Positions 12,559 to 24,262 of a stretch of DNA of 64,000 bases are shown one piece after another; position 1 is the stretch's first letter, and each line of letters opens with the position of its first letter. The stretch comes from Callipepla californica brunnescens. Its lineage: Eukaryota > Chordata > Aves > Galliformes > Odontophoridae. The position numbers and the translations under genes were made by a program. The DNA lies in contig JALIRH010000002.1 in assembly GCA_023055505.1 (NCBI GenBank), positions 38,697,733-38,761,732 of the forward strand. Reading direction: 5' to 3'. The notes under the pieces are model-generated. The model searched no databases. It was not told the DNA's origin and saw nothing but the letters and a program-made list of their open reading frames with translations.

Positions 12559-12612
12559 AATAAAGACAAATAATAACAATGTATAATAATATATAATAAT
12601 CATCATAATCAT
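12559..12612. repeat. AAT/ATA-rich tract
   Basis: AATAAT and CAT units are imperfect over about 50 bases. Confidence 0.75.
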
Positions 12613-12654
12613 TCTCAGATCAGCTCCCTGAATATGAAATCACTGAAATTAAAG

Positions 12655-12688
12655 TCCAATACTACTTCTAACTCCAATACTACTTCTA
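12655..12688 (+). repeat. Tandem duplication, 18-bp unit
   Basis: TCCAATACTACTTCTA occurs at 12655-12670 and again at 12673-12688. Confidence 0.95.
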
Positions 12689-14735
12689 GATGAGGATGTA
12701 TTCCAGGCAGGATTAGGGGCTGAAGCTCCCACTCCAGCTGTCTAGTATATGCAGTACAACGTCGGAGGTCATACGATGGGGGAATGGTCATCAGATGATC
12801 AAGCTTGACATACAGGAGGAGGGGAAGAACTATGTAACTTAATGTACATACCACTAACACGCCCATTCATACTAGCAGCATGTTTGTGATTACTGGTGTA
12901 ATGAAAAAAATAACAAAACCAAGCAGCAGATGCTCTTGCCCCAGACTCAACACACTTGGTTGTATATTTGGATCACACATGTGAGCAGGCATGTAATACA
13001 CTACTACACTCATTTTAACAGTATCCAAAGGTAGATATGATCTCTATACAGTATGAATTTAAAATGAAATAAATATAACCACTCGTCTGGAAGACAGAAT
13101 TTCAGAAATAATGTTGAAATCTCTGATTTTAGACTGAAAGATGAGGAACATCCCAGACTAACTCTACAAGTGGAAGTTCACAAATGCTCAGTGCTTCACT
13201 ACTCTTTAGGAAATAGTACAAAACGAAATAGTGACAAAAACTTGTAATATTCTCAACAACATTTCATGCATCTCACACTGACTAACTAGATGATGCTATC
13301 GGTACTTAAATGAGTAATTACTGATTTTTCTTCTTAATGGCTACACTAAAATCATTTGAATCCCACAATAGACTCAGTGATGCATCTAGAGAACCATTCT
13401 CACGATCTCTGATACAGGTTCTGTTCTTACTGGTAAGTAGTCCAGCTGCTTACAATGGCTGATGGTATGTGGCTTTAATTTCCTCACCAGCACTGTTTTT
13501 TTAGCTCGCTCTCATATTATTTCTAGAAAAGTGGATCTGTAGTATTTTCCCAAGTTACACTGTTGTTCCCATATTGCAGTTCTTGCAAATTAAGTTTAAG
13601 CAGCAAATCTAACTATGATAATGGAACGGGTTGTCCCCAGGTTTTTGGTCCCTTGGAAGCTCACTGCTAGGTTGAAAACCTATGTCTAACTTAAAAGACA
13701 AGCCACAAATACAAACTTGAGTACCTGACCACAGGAATTAAAGACTTATATTTTGTGTATATCTATTTCAATTTCTTTTTTCCCATAAAATGCAGCATTT
13801 GTACTGAATCAGTTAATCAGTGAGAACATACCTTTAGTGATGGCTCAATGGCAAGCATGTTACTGAGTTGTCAGAAAAAATAAAAGCATTGCCATTTTTT
13901 ATCAGTGGTGCTCACGCAGTTAGGAAATTAAGGCCATCTTCATTTCTGAGACAAGAGGATGAAACCCTACGTAAGACGTGAATTTAAAATATGGTTTTGG
14001 AAACATAATTTTCTCATGCAAAGGAGTAGATAATTCATTCCAGGAGTGAAGGGAGGCAGGAAAAACAGAAGAGGAGTGAATGCAGACTAAGGATAAGGTG
14101 AAATATGACTCACTGGTTATAACAAAAGGGGTGAAGATAGGAAAGATAAGAAAAGAAAGTGAGGCAGAATTTTATTTATTTTTTTTTAAGTAATGACACA
14201 GTAAGTCTCATGCAAAAGCTTGGGAAAATTTTGTTAATTTGCTAATAGCCTGGAGCAAAGATTAGGGACTAGGGGAAGATGAGACTGATTACTCTGCTGT
14301 CTCCCCCCCAATACTTCTATTACACATGAAAAATCTTATATGTGCACGCTGCTACCTTGTATCAGGCAGGTCACTTTCTGAAGACGTCAGAATGACAAAA
14401 AATCTTCAGCTTTGGTGCCTTCCAGCCTCCTCAGTGGTTAGTAGAAAAGAATAAGAAAAAATATTACCCAAAGAGATCACAAAATCAAGGAAGTAAAAAC
14501 TGACTGATGGTAGAGGAATTGCATTCACTAAGGTGCATTTACCAAGTCTTATGAAAACAAGCAGCAGACGTTTATCATAAACAGATTTAAACTAACAAGT
14601 AACTGTCTTGCCCTAGGACAGGAAGACAGCCATATGGACCACACTAGCTTTCTTCAGTGTATGGCTAAGCTATGCAGTTCACTTTAAGGAACAAGAACAA
14701 CAGACAAATGCAGTGATCAGAAGGGACTTAAGTAC

Positions 14736-14882
14736 TTAATGCTTTGATGGAAAAAAGGAGAGAATAAGGGAACTGTCTGAAAATGAAGTGCATTGTATCA
14801 ACTCTGATATCTGCTCAGTCTTTATCTTAACCACCCTAGAGACAGTTGTTGCTTCTTTTCTTTGTGTGTCAGAAGGACTTAT
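14736..14882 (-). CDS. Possible terminal exon of the nested gene
   Basis: This open frame of about 48 codons ends in TAA. It contains ISPSDTQRKEATTV and VKIKTEQISELIQ. A phase-0 acceptor (cacctcaagag) would continue from 15128-15157; a better-looking acceptor 16 nt upstream (ctctacaag, exon end at 14898) implies phase 2 instead. AATAAA-type signals lie downstream on the minus strand near 14170-14180. It could equally be a chance open frame. Confidence 0.18.
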   Translation of the reverse strand: MSPSDTQRKEATTVSRVVKIKTEQISELIQCTSFSDSSLILSFFPSKH

Positions 14883-15127
14883 CTCTTGAGGTGCGGTCCT
14901 TGTAGAGGCATATAGCACACATAAACAAAACTCCCCTCTCTCTTAATCACCAGAGGCACAACACTACCTACACAATTCCAATCCAGCAACTTGTCTGGTC
15001 AAGTCTCAAGGTGGAGCTGGTTAACTCCTGCTACTATGGCTCAGATTCAAACTGTAACCTGCAGGACACCACCCTACAGGGACTTGATGTATTTCTACCT
15101 TACACAGACCTTGTACACCTGAGTTAC

Positions 15128-15157
15128 CTCTGAAAAATCTAAGCTCATGATGCTGGT
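15128..15157 (-). CDS. Possible nested-gene exon 6
   Basis: This 30-nt segment has the acceptor ctatcctgtgtgtttag and the donor CAGAG|gtaact on the minus strand. It is open in phase 0 (TSIMSLDFSE), the phase in which 16524-16726 ends, and leaves in phase 0. The splice signals are good, but the segment is short enough to arise by chance. Confidence 0.2.
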
Positions 15158-15399
15158 CTAAACACACAGGATAGCTATCTACTTCCCTCACCCTCCCTAT
15201 CACCAGACGCATTTTCCTATTAAAAGCCGCATATTCACTGGAACAGATTCTGAACTGCTACGTGTTCTCTTTCAAAAAGTATGAACGTGCCATAGTCTTC
15301 CTTGTCCTCTGAAGATTCAGAGTACACTATTCCAAAATCCATGCTATTTGCTGTCACTAAACAGAAGCTCCAAGGAGCTGCAATAACTGTGGATTGAAT

Positions 15400-15461
15400 G
15401 AAGGGGAGTTGGACTAGAAGGCCTTCAGAGGTCCCTTTCAACTCTAAGGATTCTATGATGC
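15400..15461 (+). mobile_element. CR1 3' tail, short
   Basis: GAAGGGGAGTTGGACTAGAA, then GGTCCCTTTCAACTCTAAGG and ATTCTATGATG, is the last 60 or so bases of a CR1 with the ACTCTAAGG subtype end. Upstream similarity fades into the flank. Confidence 0.85.
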
Positions 15462-16523
15462 AAATAAAAATGCGTGATGATGACGACTAGCCTTCCTATA
15501 CATAGGTCACAGAGGTACAGAAGAAAACATAAGCATCACTACTTCCAGTTTATAAGGGCTCAAAGACTTCTGACTGAAGTACAGACATTTCCAGCACCTA
15601 AAGTGGTGCTCTGATTTGAAACACTTGAGGTAACCAGAATGGTAAGTAATCACTTCCTTTGAAAACTGGAGGTTCAAAATAACTGAGAAGCAGGGTTCAC
15701 AATCAGTTCTTACTAGACATCTCTGGAAGCACCAAGAAGGAAACAGAAGGGATGAGCGCTCAAGAATGCTGGATCTGGCAGAGGGGGAACAGAGCACACT
15801 GGACACGCAAGTTCTCCAGCTACAGATAGCCTATCTTTAAAAATGGATTGGTGGGAATTGCACATGTGACAGGATTACAACCAGGGAAATAAGCAAGTCT
15901 TATCTCAGCATCTAAAATAGAAAATATGTACCAGAGGCCTCCCCAGTCTCAGGAAAGGAATCTTTTCTTCCCAGATGGTTCTCAACATGAGCATAACAGA
16001 ATATTTATACACCACCCTTAGCAAGTAACTCACTACAGTAACTACACTGAACCCACTGTTGTATTTTCCTTGGTTTTAACTATATTTTTATACATATGTT
16101 TAAAATAAAATATAAAAAAATGCAAAACAGCATGACAGATTATAAAATAATAGTTGCTTATTCTTTTTTTTTTTCACTTCTTTGAATAGCCAATTGCTTC
16201 AATACAGACCAGAAGGAAAAAAAAAGTAACTTCCACAAGGTCTGTCAGGAATCCCCACTTGCTGCCTGCTTTTTCTAATTCTTCGTTCAGCTACATTCTT
16301 CTACCTACTATTTTCTGTCTACGACCTGACGAAGCACACCCCTTCCAACCTGAGCCACTTCTGTGGGAGATGTTTTCACATGCAGGTAGAGCCCTGCATG
16401 AGCCAAGCATAACAGCACACCTGCCTTTTTAATGCAGAACATGCACATACCGAATGGAGCTCCACACTGTAGGTTTTCTCACTCAAAATGTGGAACACCA
16501 ACTGCTCTGTGAGAACTACTTAC

Positions 16524-16726
16524 AAATTCATGGGGACGGATGCAGAACAAAATCAGACAGGTTTTGATACATGCAATGATGACCATGGCTTCACAACTGA
16601 CAATTTTCCAGTATAACGCTGTTCTCCTATAAAGTTTTTCTATGGCACCAATGAACTTTTTAAACTTCTCATCCCACACTGTTTCTAAGTGCACTTTAAA
16701 ATCCTCAAACTGTTGATCTATCTCAT
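16524..16726 (-). CDS. Putative nested-gene exon 5 (hydrophobic segment)
   Basis: This 203-nt segment has an excellent acceptor (ttttgcttgcag) and donor (GAATTT|gtaagt) on the minus strand. It is open in only one frame, which needs one incoming base and ends in phase 0. The peptide begins EIDQQFEDFKVHLETVWDEK, is rich in charged residues for about 35 residues, then has a roughly 17-residue hydrophobic run (AMVIIACIKTCLILFCI) that could be a membrane segment. If spliced into SPIDR it would create an immediate stop (AGA TGA). It is therefore either part of another gene or a poison exon. If not spliced out, the frame stops at 16479. Confidence 0.45.
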
Positions 16727-17408
16727 CTGCAAGCAAAATTTTACTCAAAAGTAAACAAAACATTTAAAATGATAAACTGGCATTCCTACCATCCACTTAA
16801 ATGCAAAATGAAGCCTACGCTATAATTTTAAACAGTTACAGAACTGCATTTGACAAATATTTTCAACATTACCTCAAAGCTCCAGTTATGTCAGATTCAT
16901 AAATGAATATCGAAGTTTCTTCTATATCAATTGTTTTAATCCAAAGTAACTATACAATATAAATATAAAATAGCAACGGTTGGTTTAGAAGACAGGAAGT
17001 TCAAGAATAATTTTAGCCTAAGTACTGGCTAAAAAATTTGTTGTTCAGCCACAGCAAACCAGCAAGGCCTTTCCCCCTTCAGTTCCCCCCCCCGCATCTC
17101 TCCCTTACAATGCTAAACTGCACATAATTTATGGTCCTCCTGCTAAAATGCATTCCATAGAGTTTGTTACGCAAATAAAAACAAATTTGGGGTGATAACA
17201 GAAAAGCAAGCACATCAGATTGTCCCAGCTTGTTTCAGTCTCATATGCTCTAGACTGCAGTAACTTTAAAAAAAAGAAATGATACGCACACTCCTTGGGT
17301 TCCTCAGTGTCCCAAGTACCACTACTTCAGTATCAATTTAGAGGAAAAAACAAAATTTTCTTGTATGACTTACTAATCGAGAGGAAAACATACATTTCAA
17401 AAACTTAC

Positions 17409-17433
17409 AGGCTCCACTGAAAACTTCAAATCT
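17409..17433 (-). CDS. Putative nested-gene microexon 4
   Basis: This 25-nt segment lies between ccataacag and a strong donor CCT|gtaagt on the minus strand. It reads RFEVFSGA plus one base. Phase 0 in and phase 1 out is what is needed to connect 19151-19218 with 16524-16726. An alternative acceptor (ctgctggag) gives a 39-nt exon at 17409-17447, but that ends in phase 0 and would place a stop at the start of the next exon. The donor is convincing; the choice of start is inferred from the phase requirement. Confidence 0.25.
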
Positions 17434-18079
17434 CTGTTATGGATGATCTCCAGCAGAAAAAATCATGTTCCATACATTGCGTGCAGTTATCATCCAGCCA
17501 TTTACAGTACTTATCTATGAATCTGAGGAGGAGCTCTTTGTTTATTTTTTTTAATTGTAAGACTTTGTAATTACAGTGTTGGCATCCAAGAATTCCAACA
17601 GTCAGTGAGGTGATGCCAAAAGATCTTCTGCAAGGTGCTCGGCACCCTCCTTTCCAAGAAAATCAGCATTCAAATGCTGATCCTGGCAACATTTCATATA
17701 ATATGCCATACCAAGTTTCCTACACACCTCATTCGCTTGTAAGTAAAAATCAGAATAAAAGTCCTGTCCTCAAAGGGTGACTGAAAAACTACTGTGGAAT
17801 AATATGATGGTATCTAGGAGATAGGTTCAAAATGTTTATGTGCTAGATCTCACTTGAGCCGAGGGAGGAGGCTATTTATTTATCTATATCAGTACAGATT
17901 TGTAGTGGGCATGAAGCAGCAACCCATGCCTTATGAGCTATGGGTTTTAGAGAACTGTAAGCTCCTGCTGCAAAATCCATGGCGAGTGTTTTACACAATT
18001 ACAGCATCTCAAATGAAGCAAGAACATTGCAGCAACAGTAAATCTGAAACCACACAGATGGAATCTTAGAAGACTTCAA

Positions 18080-18156
18080 TTAAAAAAAAAAAAGGAAAAA
18101 TAATGTATAAAATTAAAAAAGAAAAAAAGAAAAACTAAAATAAATTTTAAAAAAGA
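18080..18156 (+). repeat. A-rich low-complexity tract
   Basis: About 75 bases are almost entirely A with scattered T and G. Confidence 0.8.
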
Positions 18157-19150
18157 ACTGCCTATCTCAGAAGGCACAGAACATCCCAAAATACATTCTT
18201 GGTAGTATAGCATTACACATGTGCTTCCACAGTGCGTGTGAAAGGTAAATGAAATATAATAACACTGTAGGATTTCTTTCAGAGCTGCGTCTGCATTCAA
18301 TAATACATTCTGCTGTTTCAGTGCCACAATGTCCCACAAAAACAGCACAAAAATATAATATTCACCCCAAAAAGCAGAAGAACAAGTGCAAAGATGAAAA
18401 GCAGAAATGAAATCTTTTTGGGGCACCTGCTTTGGCAGAAGAGTTAGTTTCTAGTGTTCCTTGAGGGGTCTGCCGTTCCTGCTTTGCACTCATGTTGTTT
18501 TCCTTTCCTCTCGCTTCCTGTCTGCATTTCCTAGGTGTGTTTCTAAAAGAGGGAGAGGGAGCGTGTCTGTGTGTGTGTAGCGTGTTTACAAGAGTTATGG
18601 TAGCAGTTCTCAGCAGTCCACCGAGAATTCTAGGAACTGGCCCCTGCTATTTTATTCTAGGTCAATGTCAGCTCATGTGAGGCAGGAAAGATCACACAGG
18701 ACAGCTTGCTCCATCACACGGTCCTGGACGGAGGCCTCAATGGGAGAGGGAAAGCAGGCAAGCTGCGAGTGGGCGGAGTGCCTTCCCAGCACTCTACCAA
18801 CCACTGCACAAGGAATTATGATAAACACCACTCTGGAAACCAGATACAACAGTACATTGTGTTCTTCTTCTGAAAAACAACCAGACTTCTACTCACTTTA
18901 AGTAAACAGTTAATCCTGTTTATCTTTTTCTTTTTCTTGATGAGTTGTTAACAGAACAACTTCTGCAAGGCAAGTAAGAAGTTTGCCCCTTAAATTCATA
19001 CTGAATTTCTCTTCCTTCAAGTAAAAAAAAAGTCGATTCAATACGCAAGCTTTCTACTATCAGCAAACAGCGTGGAATAACAATCTTTCTTGGCTTAAAC
19101 TGACTTAACAAAGCAATGCCAAAACTGAATGAAACCTTTCCCTCACTTAC

Positions 19151-19218
19151 ATATTTTATTTTGGAAAACTGAAGTCCCAAACAGAGCGTTCTGTTCATCT
19201 CGTTTAACTCTTCCTTCT
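19151..19218 (-). CDS. Putative nested-gene exon 3 (coiled-coil-like)
   Basis: This 68-nt segment is bounded on the minus strand by a textbook acceptor (ttttccttgctcttgtcag) and a strong donor (AAATAT|gtaagtgag). In the frame continuing from 20837-20882 it reads EKEELNEMNRTL, then CLGLQFSKIKY, ending in phase 0. The charged EKEELNEMN part continues the helix of the previous exon. No family is recognised. Confidence 0.45.
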
Positions 19219-19239
19219 CTGACAAGAGCAAGGAAAACC

Positions 19240-19700
19240 AATTAGGAAATCAATAAATCAGGTCGTGTGCTGTCCTTGAAGCCCGAGCAAACTGTGCAGT
19301 GTATGCAGAGATCAGCTGCTAAACAGGGTGGGGGAGTTCTATTTCTCCTCGTGAGCAGAAAAAAAAAATAAAAAAGAGGAGTCAGAGTAATTGCCTGCAA
19401 ATGAACGTTTGCTCTGTGCAAATTCATCACATCCTCGATTTTTCGTTTTAAGGGTGATTAATTAGGAAAGCAGATGAAAGTGATTAACTTGTTTTGTTGG
19501 GATCTCCACACTCTACCTATTAAATACTTCTTACTGGGAGTCTAGCCAGGTCCCCTGAAAGCTACCACCTTTTCCAAGGGGAATTCTAATTTTTAGCACT
19601 GAGGAATTTAAATAGTTCTGAAAGTCAATAATGAAAGGGTGCTTAACAGTAAAAGCCTGTTGATTTAGCTATTTATAATCATTAAAATACACAATTTGCA
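19240..19700. other. Candidate conserved non-coding element
   Basis: This stretch lacks repeats and long open frames but has dense homeobox-type and octamer-like motifs (GGTGATTAATTAGG, ATGCAAAT-like TGCAAATTCATC, TTTATAATCATTAAAA). Its mixed composition resembles vertebrate developmental enhancers. No alignment was possible, so this is a composition-based guess. Confidence 0.2.
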
Positions 19701-19906
19701 AAACTGAAAAAGGAGAAGGAAAATATTCCTGTTTCATTTTTGCCAGTCTTCCACTTTCTGGGTCGAATTCCCCACTGTTTCTATGCAACTGATGCTACGC
19801 AGTGTAAAAAGGTAAATTCAGGTCTGGGAAAGTGAAACATAAAAGTCTGCTTTTTTCAGACTTTAAAAAATATTTTGCATGCAAAACTTTTCTAGTTGTT
19901 ATCCCT

Positions 19907-19979
19907 TTTTTTTTTTCTTTTCTTTTCTTCCTCCTCTTGAGATCTCAATTTATTTTGTTTTTCTTTTTTTTTTTTTTTA
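19907..19979. repeat. T/TC-rich low-complexity tract
   Basis: T runs and TTTTC units include a final run of about 13 T. Confidence 0.8.
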
Positions 19980-20024
19980 CACACTTCTGTAACAATTGCT
20001 GAATTTACTCAGCCCTCGGGAGCT

Positions 20025-20060
20025 AAGTGACAGAACAGGTCTCCAAAGTGACAGAACAGG
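20025..20060 (+). repeat. Direct repeat of 15 bp
   Basis: AAGTGACAGAACAGG occurs at 20025-20039 and 20046-20060, separated by 6 bases. Confidence 0.95.
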
Positions 20061-20836
20061 CCAAAGCAGCGCTATTTCCCATTACAGAATCTGAACTCTG
20101 AAGGCAGCCAGCAACAGGCCAGGGCCAGAAACTGAGCTCAACAAGGCCCGGAGGAGTACCCCAGGGCCTATTCCCCCAAGTCCACCATGCAACCCATTGT
20201 GGCCTCCAGCCAAGAGTGGAGACACAAGCACTGGGAGGCCAGGGCTGCTACTGAACACTTCATATTGCTCCAAGTGAACCCTGTGTTTCATCCCCTTCCT
20301 CCCACAGCTGCACTTGATTGGGGAAAGCACAGCTGCTCTCTGAAGATCACAGCCTTAGCATGTGTAAATCAATGGGAGATCATTAGGAGGTGATGCAACT
20401 GCATGAGGAAAATGGAAGGTAAAGAAAACAAACATCAGGAGGAAATCTCTGATATTGCCTCTTTCCCACTTCCCTTCTTACACCTTGCTGATATCCATTT
20501 CTCTGGCTGCAAGAGATGAGTTAAAAAAAAAAAAACTGTCTGAGCAACACCACTATACTCCCACAGATGCCCTGCAAACATTACTTGCTGGAGCATTTTC
20601 CACATATACATTTGACATTTTTTGATCAAAAATCAAGGATACAGCAAGCACTGCTGAAAAAGAAGTGCAAACGTCAACAGTTTTCTAATTTGGAAATAGA
20701 AATTAAATTTGCTACCCTTCTAGCTGCCACTGGAACTTTTCAAAATGAGAAATGTCCTTTTCCGCTGTAGGTCGAGTAAAGCCCTATAAATTAATTCTAA
20801 ATAAGTAGCATGTTTGAGCCATTATTCAAAACTCAC

Positions 20837-20882
20837 CCAAGTTACCATTTTCCCTAATGATTTCAGTGAGCTTCATTTCATG
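20837..20882 (-). CDS. Putative nested-gene exon 2 (coiled-coil-like)
   Basis: This 46-nt segment has the acceptor ccacctgctacacag and a strong donor TTGG|gtgagt on the minus strand. Read from phase 0 it gives HEMKLTEIIRENGNL plus one base G. That G joins the AG opening 19151-19218 to form GAG (Glu), giving a continuous charged helix. The phase match on both sides is what makes this short exon credible; alone it would be unremarkable. Confidence 0.4.
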
Positions 20883-21198
20883 CTGTGTAGCAGGTGGAGA
20901 ATACCTGGGCAGCACCAGTCACATCCCTCCACTTTGATTTCATTCAATCATTGATGCAAATTCCATGTTTATCTTCTAAAAGCTACATGAACCAAGCACC
21001 AATCAAAGGATCAAACACTGAAATAATTTTATTAACGTCACATTTCCAATTTCATATGATTTCAAAGAATCACTTTTAGCAGGATCAGAGCTTGAAGCAG
21101 AGCACAAAACATGAATCTTAAGTCCCATATGCTTGTTTTGATTTGGCATATTAAGACAGGAATAGAGAATCTCTCATTTTTTTCATCACTTTTGCTAC

Positions 21199-21254
21199 CT
21201 TCATACGCATATGAATGAAGATTTCAAAAACATTGTGTGCTAGTTTGAAGTGAC
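21199..21254 (-). CDS. Putative nested-gene exon 1 (unidentified protein)
   Basis: This 56-nt exon-like segment has the acceptor ttctttttttag and the donor AAG|gtagca on the minus strand. It needs one base from an upstream exon and ends in phase 0 after 18 codons reading HFKLAHNVFEIFIHMRMK. It joins in frame to 20837-20882, extending an amphipathic basic helix into a coiled-coil-like stretch. I do not recognise the protein family. The segment cannot be inserted into SPIDR in frame, because the flanking SPIDR exons meet in phase 2. The upstream exon was not identified. The evidence is splice signals, open frame and phase continuity only. Confidence 0.4.
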
Positions 21255-22754
21255 CTAAAAAAAGAATCTTTATTACAGCCATCTCAATTGCATTTATTCT
21301 GAAGTGGTGACAGTATTTACGTCTTTTTCTCACATGGAACAGTACTTTACTGTAACAATGTGATCAGTCATTACACTGGATTCAACACAACTCTACTGAA
21401 ATACAGAGAAACAACATGCATGGTATACTTGATTCTGATTCTCCCCTCTGTCTGAGAAAAAAAATAATCTAGTCCTGAATGTAAAAATTTGTTCCAATAT
21501 CAGTAGAGCACAGCTTGTTCTCACTGAATGTACTCCAGGAGAAAGAAAAAAAAGATGACAAAATCTAATCAAAACTACAGGAAGAGTTTAGAGAGACAAA
21601 AGATAACCATATAAACTTGATTAGGGCCCTTAGTAAATCTATCTGTTCAGGTCAAAAGAGGTGGTTCACTATTCTGTGGCTAAGATTCTGGTTTTGTATC
21701 TGACCCATAAGAATATCAACAACAGCACATTGTTCTCCAACCACTGTGCTGGTTACAGCCTCCGATTTGCTTCACAGACATAAAGGGAAACTAACAGCCA
21801 CAGAAGCACTGCTTCCCTTGCCTTTGGATTTTCCTTACACGTCACCCATTCCAGGCCACCAGGAGAAGCAACATCAGAGCCAAGATAATAAGATACTTTG
21901 TCTTTTAAAAGTGTAGTTCCCTGCTGATAGTACTTCGTATTGTCACATTTGTTGTCTCATTTTCTTTTTCCTGTAACACACTCCTTCTGTAACTGAGACT
22001 TCACTGTATTGCATGAAGCAAGCGTTCAAACCAGAATATTATTTCTCAGACAATGCTCACCAGAGCATGAAGGTATTAATGTTGCACAAAACCAAATCAA
22101 GCCAAAGCTTCAGTGTATGGGGATGAGATGTTTAAACATCATTTGTTGCTGCTCTTCTTTCTTAACAACAGGCAATAGGGCTAGTATTTGCATTTTCAGA
22201 GTCCTAACAGCATTTCAGCAGCTGAATTTTTCCCTCTCAGACTCTCCACTAAGTAGGACCTCTTCTCATTGAGGAATATCAAACCAAGCTGCTAGACTAT
22301 TTCTTCAGCCTGACTTGCTTTCTGTACCACAACAAAGCATTCAAGAAATCATCAGACAGAAACTTCAACACTTGTTGGAAACTTGAAAACTTTCAAGAGT
22401 GTTCCTTCCTACTGGTCATGTAATAAAACCATGAGCATATGAAAATGATGATATTTTAACAAATACAGGACATGGTTTTTTTGCACTTTCTCTTGCCATG
22501 GAATGCTTCCTTCATAGTGTGATCTCCACTGCCAGGTATTTTCAAACACAGTAAACTTTGCACCATACACCACTGTGAAATTCTAAGCTGAGCATAAGAA
22601 GAGCTCACATTAAAAAACAGAGATACTCTGAAACAGAAAAGAGCCTCCAAAAATACTTTAAAAATGGCTGTATTAATACATGTGCTTTATGACGACCCAT
22701 TTTCCAAATGTTTCTAAACTTCCATCATTGCATTAAGTGTAAAAATATCAACTG

Positions 22755-22785
22755 AAAAAAAAACAACAACAACAACAACAAAAAC
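22755..22785. repeat. (CAA)n repeat after an A run
   Basis: About nine A are followed by six CAA units. Confidence 0.9.
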
Positions 22786-24245
22786 CTTGAAAATACAGTA
22801 AGTGAATCCCACTTGGATTAATCTAAGCACTTTGTTTTACCTATTAATAATAAAGAAGTAAAAAACATAACCAAAATGGTATTTCTAAACAAGTGGTTTT
22901 GGAGTAGGAAAATGGCACTGTCTCAAAACATAGCATTTCAGCAATTTCACCATTTTGAAACTGGTTGTACAAGCTTTTCCTAACTTTCCTTTTCTTTTCT
23001 TCTTACAAAATGAGCTGACAAAAATCAATTATTTGAAAAATTCCCAGCTATTTTTCCTAGAAATGCTTTTCAGAACTGCAATGCAGTAACTATTCATTAA
23101 TTTTCAAGGCTTTGTTTTGACAAAACAATTATCCAACTTATCAAAGGACACTTATCCAGTATGCCAGTAAAACAGAAATGTAACATACACATTTTTCTCT
23201 TTCTCTTGAAATAGCTTATAGAAATGTTTCAATACACAACTTCTTTTTTAGATGGAAGCAAAACTGGGGAAAGCTATAAAAGTCTACTTGTGTGTGAAAG
23301 AACGTAAATTACACAACTCACACAAAATAAAAGTCTATTTTTGTTTACATTTTTTCTGGTTGCTGAAAGTATCCCATTAAATTCTAAGAAAATTATAAAT
23401 GATGTAAAAAGTTAAGGTTTCAATTAAAAAAAAAGAAAAAAAAAAGTGTCTAATACAGAGAAAGAAGTTAAGACTGCTTGTGACATTTCTGGAGGCCCCA
23501 TATAATCATGGCTGTCTTCCCAGAGGGCAATGAAGGCTGGGTACAGACTGTGATTCTGAAAAAATAACATGAAAATGTGACAGATGTATTTGTGTGTACC
23601 TGAAAGGGAGGCACCAGATTGCATGTGGAAGCAGCAATTGGGTGAAGACCATGGAGAACTTGGGGGCTGCTGGTGGAAAAGTCAGTGAGAATTCTGAACC
23701 TAAAAATGGCTAGTTTACCTTACTTTATCTAGACTGCCTGTCAGCCATTAAGCAGTGCTGACCCTGAAAAGTCGTTCTTGGATCTACTCTGGATTTTACA
23801 GTTTAACTGCACCTTATTCAGAAGTGGATTACATGCATTGCCAAAAAAAAAAAACAAAATGCAAACCCAAAACAGCAACCAAGGAGTACTACACTCATGA
23901 GGATTTTCTTGGTAACTAACACTTGTATGCAACTCTGTTTCAATGAGTCATTATCACTAATTTAAATTCTGAAATGGCAACAGGCATGAACTGTATGACA
24001 CTGTTGGTTTTTTTTAATCCAGTTACCTAAATAGGTTCTCTTAATGGCAGTCCCACAGTATGTGATCAAAATGTTCCTCACACTGGATTTTTTTCATCAA
24101 TCTGCACAGAAGTTTAATTCACCACAGACTTTCCTTTCTTGAACAAAAAACATCCCTTTGAGCACAGCCAGCTGTAAATAAACGTGCATGTATAAAAATA
24201 TATATTTCACATAGCATTAAATCAAATATGTAATTGCAAGGGCAC

Positions 24246-24262
24246 AAAAAAAAAAAAAAAAA
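24246..24262 (+). repeat. Poly-A run (17 A)
   Basis: An uninterrupted A run; no linked element is recognised. Confidence 0.85.

Noticed and set aside
16340..16375. CCCCTTCCAACCTGAGCCA resembling the CR1 3' core
   Set aside because: Too short, without the preceding GGTTGGA..GATGATC block or the octamer tail.
17113..17143. Exon-like segment (acceptor tttagcag, donor gtaagg) between nested-gene pieces
   Set aside because: In the required phase 0 it contains an in-frame TAG. Only another phase is open, which does not connect to its neighbours.
22061..22107. Candidate 47-nt exon that could precede 21199-21254
   Set aside because: Phase fits, but the acceptor is weak and the hydrophobic peptide does not fit the coiled-coil neighbours. 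Left out of the gene model.
23440..23560. Strong acceptor (ttattttttcag) with an open minus-strand frame containing LYPAFIALWEDSHDY
   Set aside because: No acceptable GT donor follows within the open frame, and no phase partner was found.
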